A stretch of 26,947 bases of DNA from Micrococcales bacterium UBA7469. Its GTDB lineage: Bacteria > Actinomycetota > Actinomycetes > Actinomycetales > Microbacteriaceae. Each line of letters opens with the position of its first letter. The stretch's first letter is position 1. The notes under the pieces are model-generated. The model was not told the DNA's origin, ran no database searches, and worked only from the letters and a program-made list of their open reading frames with translations. The stretch spans positions 1-26,947 of the forward strand of contig DLPB01000003.1 in NCBI GenBank assembly GCA_002479805.1, given 5' to 3'. Below, in pieces: positions 22,206 to 26,947 of this stretch. The translations under genes were made by a program, and so were the position numbers.

Positions 22206-22208
22206 GCT
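22203..22208 (+). promoter_or_regulatory. Candidate -10 hexamer for the XPB gene made from the upstream stop codon
   Basis: TAGGCT begins with the TAG stop of the XPB-associated gene and lies 6 bases before ATG 22215. The only purine-rich sequence (AGGG) directly abuts the ATG and is too close to act as a Shine-Dalgarno site. Confidence 0.35.
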
Positions 22209-22214
22209 TTAGGG

Positions 22215-23843
22215 ATGTCTGCTGGGCCGCTAATTGTGCAATCTGACCGCACGGTGCTGCTCGAAACCGATCACCCGCAGTCCAAAGATGCCCGTCACGA
22301 ATTGGCAATATTTGCCGAACTCGAGCGCGCCCCCGAGCATATTCACACCTATCGCATTACCAGGCTTGGGCTTTGGAACGCCAGAGCTGCCGGACACGAT
22401 GCCGAATTCATAATTGATTCGCTAAAGCGCTGGAGCAAGTATCCGGTTCCCGAGGGCGTGGAGCGAGAGATTCGCTCCACAATCGACCGCTACGGCAAAT
22501 TGGTCATCGATCGGGACGAAACCGGATTGCGCCTTTCAGGGGCAACGCCTTCGATTTTGATTGAGGTTGCCTCCAACAAAAAAATCTCCGAGCTGCTCGA
22601 TGAGCGGCTAGAAAATGGTTACCGAGTCAAGGATTGGGCACGGGGTCAGCTCAAGCAAGAGTTACTGAAGCTGGGCTGGCCGGCCGAGGACAACGCCGGA
22701 TTCACCCCGGGAACGCCATTTGAAATTTCGCTCGATGAGAGCCTGTGGCAGCTGCGCGACTATCAGCGCGAGGCGGTGAACAAATTCGAAGCCGGCGGCT
22801 CTGGTGTTGTGGTGCTGCCCTGCGGTGCCGGTAAGACTTTGGTTGGTGCGGCAACCATGGCCGAGATAAAAACCAATACGTTGATTCTGGTAACCAATAC
22901 CGTCTCTGCCCGACAGTGGCGGGATGAGCTTTTAGCAAGAACCACGCTCGAAGAAAATAACATCGCGGAGTACTCCGGTTCTTCCAAGGACATTGGGCCG
23001 GTGACGATCGCCACCTACCAAATTCTCACCACCAAGCGCAAAGGTGAGTTCGCTCACCTAGAGCTACTAAATGCCAGGGACTGGGGCCTAATCATCTATG
23101 ACGAGGTGCACCTGTTGCCCGCGCCCATCTTCAAAATGACTGCTGACCTGCAAGCCAGAAGGCGACTTGGGCTAACAGCTACTTTGGTTCGCGAGGATGG
23201 CAGAGAGTCCGATGTCTTCTCGTTGATAGGTCCGAAGCGTTTTGATGCGCCTTGGAAAGACATTGAGGCTCAGGGTTACATCGCACCGGCAAGTTGCTAT
23301 GAGGTTCGAGTCAGCCTTCCGGATGAGGTTCGCATGGACTACGCAATTGCTGACCAGGATGCCCGATTCCGCATCGCAGCAACTGCCGATGCCAAGTTGC
23401 CGATTATTCGTGCGCTACTAAAGAAACACCGCGGTGAACCGACGTTGATTATTGGTCAATACCTAGATCAGATTGAAGAGGTCTCCCAGGGGCTTGGCAT
23501 TCCCAAGCTAACCGGCGAGACCCCGGTCGATGAGCGCGAGCAGCTCTTCGCTCAATTTAGACGCGGTGAACTAACTGCCCTGGTGGTATCCAAGGTGGCA
23601 AACTTTTCCATCGACCTGCCCGAGGCTTCGGTAGCAATTCAGATTTCCGGAGCATTTGGTTCTCGCCAAGAAGAAGCGCAGCGATTGGGTCGACTGCTGC
23701 GTCCAAAGGCCAATGGCCGCTCTGCCTCGTTTTACACCCTAGTCGCTCAGGACACCGTGGAACAGGACTTTGCTCAGAATCGCCAACGCTTTTTGGCGGA
23801 GCAGGGCTACTCATACGAAATTTTGGATGCCGACGAAATTTAG
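22215..23843 (+). CDS. XPB-type DNA repair helicase (SF2, 3'-5')
   Basis: Bacterial XPB is a 3'-5' SF2 DNA translocase like the TFIIH subunit, thought to act in repair. The 542 aa protein (the same size as the mycobacterial ercC3 product as I recall) has an N-terminal damage-recognition-like domain (LIVQSDRTVLLETDHP; about 1-170), then QLRDYQREAV, Walker A CGAGKT at 203-208, motif Ia, the box DEVH at 296-299, motif III GLTATLVREDGRE with the XPB-specific R-E-D, and motif VI QEEAQRLGRLLRPK. All catalytic motifs are intact, unlike those of the large helicase-like protein at 12094. ATG 22215 follows the partner gene after 9 bases. Confidence 0.94.
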   Translation: MSAGPLIVQSDRTVLLETDHPQSKDARHELAIFAELERAPEHIHTYRITRLGLWNARAAGHDAEFIIDSLKRWSKYPVPEGVEREIRSTIDRYGKLVIDRDETGLRLSGATPSILIEVASNKKISELLDERLENGYRVKDWARGQLKQELLKLGWPAEDNAGFTPGTPFEISLDESLWQLRDYQREAVNKFEAGGSGVVVLPCGAGKTLVGAATMAEIKTNTLILVTNTVSARQWRDELLARTTLEENNIAEYSGSSKDIGPVTIATYQILTTKRKGEFAHLELLNARDWGLIIYDEVHLLPAPIFKMTADLQARRRLGLTATLVREDGRESDVFSLIGPKRFDAPWKDIEAQGYIAPASCYEVRVSLPDEVRMDYAIADQDARFRIAATADAKLPIIRALLKKHRGEPTLIIGQYLDQIEEVSQGLGIPKLTGETPVDEREQLFAQFRRGELTALVVSKVANFSIDLPEASVAIQISGAFGSRQEEAQRLGRLLRPKANGRSASFYTLVAQDTVEQDFAQNRQRFLAEQGYSYEILDADEI

Positions 23844-23895
23844 ACATCCAGATTATTCTCAGGAATCTTCCAGCTGACTGCTTCATGCTTATGCC

Positions 23896-24588
23896 ATGGA
23901 GAGCCTAAAAGTACTTGTAGTTGACGATGAACCAAACATCCGCGACTTGCTTTCAGCAAGCCTTCGCTTCGCCGGTCACCAGGTGATCACATCACCAAAC
24001 GGAACCGATGCGATTGCAAAAATCATCGACACCCAGCCAGATATAGTGCTGCTGGATGTGATGCTGCCGGACATCTCTGGCTTTGGTGTCACCAAGAAGA
24101 TTCGCTCGATGGGGATTGAGACCCCAATTCTGTTCCTCACCGCCCGCGACGAGACTGAGGACAAGGTCACTGGCCTAACCGTCGGCGGCGACGACTACGT
24201 GACCAAGCCATTTAGCCTCGATGAGATCGTGGCGCGCATAAACGCAATCATGCGCCGCACCGGCAAGGATGGCGATGGTCAATCGGTGATCCGAGTTGGC
24301 GAGCTTGAAATGAACGAAGACGCTCACGAGGTAACGGTAAACGGTGAAGCCGTTGAACTCTCCCCCACTGAATACCAGCTGCTTCGCTACCTGGCCAGCA
24401 ACCCAAATCGGGTGCTAACCAAGGCGCAAATTCTTGACCACGTTTGGGAGTATGACTTCAATGGCGAAATGGGCATAGTCGAGTCCTACGTCTCATACCT
24501 GCGCAAGAAACTCGACCCACTGAGCAGCGAGCCGCTGATTGTTACCAAGCGCGGTGTTGGTTACATGCTGAAGGGTCCAAAGGGTTAG
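23896..24588 (+). CDS. OmpR-family response regulator
   Basis: This DNA-binding regulator is phosphorylated by the histidine kinase encoded 4 bases downstream. The 230 aa protein has a receiver domain (1-120) with acidic pocket D10-D11, phospho-acceptor D54 in VLLDVMLPD, T82 in FLTARDE and K104 in YVTKPF, followed by an OmpR winged helix (about 130-228: VELSPTEYQLLRYLASNPNR, RGVGYML). The ATG has no Shine-Dalgarno site; CATGCT 6 bases upstream may be a weak -10 of a leaderless mRNA. It resembles TcrX/PhoP/TrcR-like regulators of actinobacteria but cannot be assigned to one. Target genes are not evident. Confidence 0.93.
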   Translation: MESLKVLVVDDEPNIRDLLSASLRFAGHQVITSPNGTDAIAKIIDTQPDIVLLDVMLPDISGFGVTKKIRSMGIETPILFLTARDETEDKVTGLTVGGDDYVTKPFSLDEIVARINAIMRRTGKDGDGQSVIRVGELEMNEDAHEVTVNGEAVELSPTEYQLLRYLASNPNRVLTKAQILDHVWEYDFNGEMGIVESYVSYLRKKLDPLSSEPLIVTKRGVGYMLKGPKG

Positions 24589-24592
24589 TTAG

Positions 24593-26041
24593 TTGAAAAC
24601 CAAGTTCCTCTGGGCCTGGGAGCGCATTTCCCTGAGAGCCAAACTGACCACCATGTCGGTTGGGCTAATCGGCCTTCTGCTCGCGGTATCGAGCGCGGGA
24701 ACCGTGGCGCTACTGAGTACCTATCTGCAGCGCAACACCGACACTCTCCTGATTGCCACCGCATCCACTCTGTCTTCTGAGAACCCACTGATGCTGGATC
24801 GTAGGGTTGCCAACGGTGACCTAACTTTGCCATCGCTTCCAAGCGATTACTACATCGCGATCTTGAATGCCGATGGTCAGCAGTTTCTAGGTTTGGTTTC
24901 ATCGGCGGGAAATAAGCGCGCCACCCCAAATTTCTCGAGCCTGACCCTCGAGGTGGTTGAGGAAACCGAAGGTATTCCCTTTGAGGTTGAGGTCATCAAC
25001 CCATCCGGCCCAGACACCACTTGGCGCTTGGTTGCGCTCCCGCTAAATCGCGCCCTCGGCTCGGTGGTGGTAGCACTCCCCACCAACACCAATCGCCAGA
25101 TCATCAACGAATACGGCAGCATCGGTGGCCGCTTTGGCATCTTTCTAATCGTGCTTTCGGGCCTAAGTATTTGGCTCACCATCACCTCGGCGCTCAGGCC
25201 GCTTCGCGAGGTTGAGCGCACCGCACAGTCCGTCAAGGCAGGCCAGTTCTCATCGCGCTTGATTGAACGTCACGGCAAAACTGAGATAGGGCGACTAAAC
25301 AATGCTCTGAACAGCATGCTCGATTCCATCGAGTCTGCGGTTCGGGGCAAAGACAAGACTCTGGAACAAATGCGGCGATTTGTGTCCGATGCCAGCCACG
25401 AGCTTCGCACCCCACTGGTAACAGTGCGCGGCTATGCCGAGCTATACCGAATGGGTGCCATCAAGAAGCCAAAAGACGTTGCTGAGGCGATGGAGCGTAT
25501 CGAGTCGGAAGCCATCCGCATGTCCGGCTTGGTGGAGTCGCTACTGACACTGACTCGCATGGATGAGCTTGGTCAACTGAATGCCCAAAAGGTCACCATT
25601 GAATCAGTAGCCAATCCGGTTGTAAAAGATGCTGCGGTGGCAAACCCGAATGTGAATTTTGAATTCGAAGATCAAACCAAAAAGCTTGAAATTGAACTGG
25701 ACTCCGACCGCATCAAGCAGGTGCTAACCAATCTGGTTGCCAATGCCTCAAGATTTGCACCGGCAGGCTCGACCGTCAGCGTGGTGGCTAACCAGGAAAA
25801 GAGGAACCTTAGGATCTCGGTGATTGACCGCGGTGAGGGCATTCCGGAACCACTGCAGGAAAAGGTTTTTGACCGCTTCTACCGAGCGGACAACTCTCGA
25901 AACCGAGAGACCGGTGGCTCGGGTCTGGGACTGGCAATCGCTCGCTCAATCATCAACGCTCACGGTGGCAAGATCTGGACTGAAACCACACCGGGTGGTG
26001 GCGCAACCTTCAGCTTCGAGATTCCACTTACTCAGCGCTAG
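24593..26041 (+). CDS. Membrane sensor histidine kinase (HAMP-HisKA-HATPase_c)
   Basis: The partner kinase of the preceding regulator, 482 aa. TM1 is at about 18-43, followed by an extracytoplasmic sensor region of about 130 residues without a recognised ligand fold, TM2 at about 178-198, HAMP at about 199-252, HisKA with phospho-His H269 in SDASHELRTPL, then ATPase motifs: N box QVLTNLVANASRF, G1 DRGEGIPEP, F box FDRFYRAD and G2 GGSGLGLAIARS. All catalytic residues are present. TTG 24593 is 4 bases after the regulator stop with AAGGG about 8 bases upstream. Stimulus unknown. Confidence 0.93.
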   Translation: MKTKFLWAWERISLRAKLTTMSVGLIGLLLAVSSAGTVALLSTYLQRNTDTLLIATASTLSSENPLMLDRRVANGDLTLPSLPSDYYIAILNADGQQFLGLVSSAGNKRATPNFSSLTLEVVEETEGIPFEVEVINPSGPDTTWRLVALPLNRALGSVVVALPTNTNRQIINEYGSIGGRFGIFLIVLSGLSIWLTITSALRPLREVERTAQSVKAGQFSSRLIERHGKTEIGRLNNALNSMLDSIESAVRGKDKTLEQMRRFVSDASHELRTPLVTVRGYAELYRMGAIKKPKDVAEAMERIESEAIRMSGLVESLLTLTRMDELGQLNAQKVTIESVANPVVKDAAVANPNVNFEFEDQTKKLEIELDSDRIKQVLTNLVANASRFAPAGSTVSVVANQEKRNLRISVIDRGEGIPEPLQEKVFDRFYRADNSRNRETGGSGLGLAIARSIINAHGGKIWTETTPGGGATFSFEIPLTQR

Positions 26042-26047
26042 AACTTA

Positions 26048-26089
26048 AAGCAAAAGAGCCGGGGTGAAAACACCCCGGCTCTTTTGCTT
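26048..26089. terminator. Bidirectional intrinsic terminator between the kinase and groEL
   Basis: A perfect 19-bp stem (AAGCAAAAGAGCCGGGGTG and its complement) flanks an AAAA loop, 6 bases after the kinase stop and 6 bases before the groEL stop. The G+C-rich core lies at the apex with A/T-rich flanks on both sides, so it can terminate both convergent transcripts. Confidence 0.9.
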
Positions 26090-26095
26090 ACTTCT

Positions 26096-26947
26096 TTAGA
26101 AGTCCATTCCGTTTCCGGCGTCACCAGCAGGTGCCGCAGCAGGCTCTGGGCGCTCAGCCACAACAGCCTCGGTGGTTAGGAATAGACCTGCGATGGAAGC
26201 TGCGTTCTGCAGAGCAGAGCGAGTTACCTTCACTGGGTCGTTGATGCCAGCCTTGAGCATGTCTACATACTCACCGGTTGCAGCGTTTAGGCCGTGACCG
26301 GATGGCAGGTTGGATACCTTGTCAGCAACAACACCTGGCTCAAGACCGGCGTTTAGCGCGATCTGCTTTAGCGGTGCTGAGATTGCGACCGACACGATGC
26401 GAGCACCGGTAGCCTCGTCACCAGTTAGGTTTAGGCCATCGAAAGCAACCTTGCCAGCCTGAAGCAGTGCTACTCCACCACCGGCGACGATGCCCTCTTC
26501 AACCGCAGCCTTGGCGTTGCGGACTGCGTCCTCAATGCGGTGCTTGCGCTCCTTTAGCTCAACCTCGGTTGCAGCACCTGCCTTGATGACAGCCACACCA
26601 CCGGCTAGCTTGGCTAGACGCTCCTGAAGCTTCTCGCGGTCGTAGTCAGAGTCGGTGTTGGAGATCTCGCGACGAATCTGCTCGACGCGACCCTTGATCT
26701 GCTCAGAGTCACCAGCACCCTCAACGATGGTGGTCTCGTCCTTGGTGATAACCACCTTGCGAGCGCGACCCAGCATTGCTAGTTCGGTGTTCTCTAGCTT
26801 TAGGCCAACCTCTTCGGCGATAACCTGTCCGCCGGTCAAGATTGCGATGTCCTGCAGCATTGCCTTACGACGGTCACCAAAGCCAGGGGCCTTTACAGCT
26901 ACCGACTTGAAGATGCCGCGGATCTTGTTTACAACCAAGGTTGCAAG
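26096..26947 (-). CDS. groEL: Chaperonin GroEL, C-terminal 283 residues (5' end beyond the right edge)
   Basis: GroEL is the cytosolic ATP-driven folding chamber. The visible part begins inside the apical domain (LATLVVNKIRGIFKSVAVKA, then PGFGDRRKAML), continues through the intermediate domain (RIEDAVRNAKAAVEEGIVAG, with the conserved catalytic Asp of the VEDA-like motif) and the equatorial domain (ALNAGLEPGVVADKV, GLNAATGEYVDML, SALQNAASIAGLFLTTE), and ends with a short PAAAPAGDAGNGMDF tail. The GMDF end without a GGM repeat or a His-rich tail fits GroEL2-type chaperonins of actinobacteria. About 260 residues and the start lie outside the window, so promoter and HrcA/CIRCE control cannot be judged. 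Confidence 0.97.
   Translation of the reverse strand, partial: LATLVVNKIRGIFKSVAVKAPGFGDRRKAMLQDIAILTGGQVIAEEVGLKLENTELAMLGRARKVVITKDETTIVEGAGDSEQIKGRVEQIRREISNTDSDYDREKLQERLAKLAGGVAVIKAGAATEVELKERKHRIEDAVRNAKAAVEEGIVAGGGVALLQAGKVAFDGLNLTGDEATGARIVSVAISAPLKQIALNAGLEPGVVADKVSNLPSGHGLNAATGEYVDMLKAGINDPVKVTRSALQNAASIAGLFLTTEAVVAERPEPAAAPAGDAGNGMDF

Overview
The window looks like a compact chromosomal segment of a small-genome actinobacterium, most likely Microbacteriaceae of the freshwater Luna type (Rhodoluna/Aquiluna-like). This is inferred from the moderate GC content, actinobacterial families (Pmt, DUF2530, DUF3027, bacterial XPB with its separate partner, DtxR/IdeR, GroEL ending GMDF), many GTG/TTG starts, and very short intergenic gaps. 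No insertion sequence, prophage, CRISPR array or plasmid gene is visible. Gene order follows blocks that I recall from Mycobacterium tuberculosis (Rv0992c-Rv0996, Rv1002c-Rv1011, Rv0861c-Rv0884c), so most of the window is vertically inherited core genome.

Layout. 1-4935 (minus): an overlapping operon rsmI-metG-tatD-rsmA-ispE for translation, rRNA modification and isoprenoid synthesis; ispE runs off the left edge. 4950-7576 (plus): protein O-mannosyltransferase and an MFS transporter. 7573-8571 (minus): a TerC/Alx membrane protein. 8645-9529 (plus): a TIGR01777-type epimerase. 9530-11317 (minus): a GNAT acetyltransferase, a three-helix membrane protein resembling GlpR/SepX, and a Lys/Ala/Pro-repeat protein. 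11336-12097 (plus): 5-formyltetrahydrofolate cyclo-ligase and an FmdB zinc ribbon. 12094-15699 (minus): a giant SF1-helicase/nuclease-like protein that has lost its catalytic motifs. 15840-15912: tRNA-Arg(CCT). 15914-17444 (minus): an NlpC/P60 hydrolase, a structured leader with a terminator, and an HNH protein. 17503-18174 (minus): a DtxR-type iron regulator, divergent from serC-DUF2530 (plus). 19413-20298 (minus): cold-shock protein and DUF3027. 20355-23843 (plus): a small membrane protein, an XPB-associated protein and an XPB helicase. 23896-26041 (plus): an OmpR-type response regulator and its sensor kinase. After a bidirectional terminator, the window ends in the 3' half of groEL (minus).

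The main curiosities are the erased active sites of the 1201-aa helicase/nuclease homologue; a leader in front of the HNH gene containing a strong Shine-Dalgarno small ORF and an intrinsic terminator; a recurring TAnnnT + 6-7 nt + start codon layout pointing to leaderless mRNAs, in two cases with the hexamer made from the upstream stop codon; a 162-bp in-register antisense overlap between DUF2530 and DUF3027; and a 19-bp operator-like palindrome between dtxR and serC. All functional statements come from reading the sequence and from remembered family knowledge; no search or computation was run.
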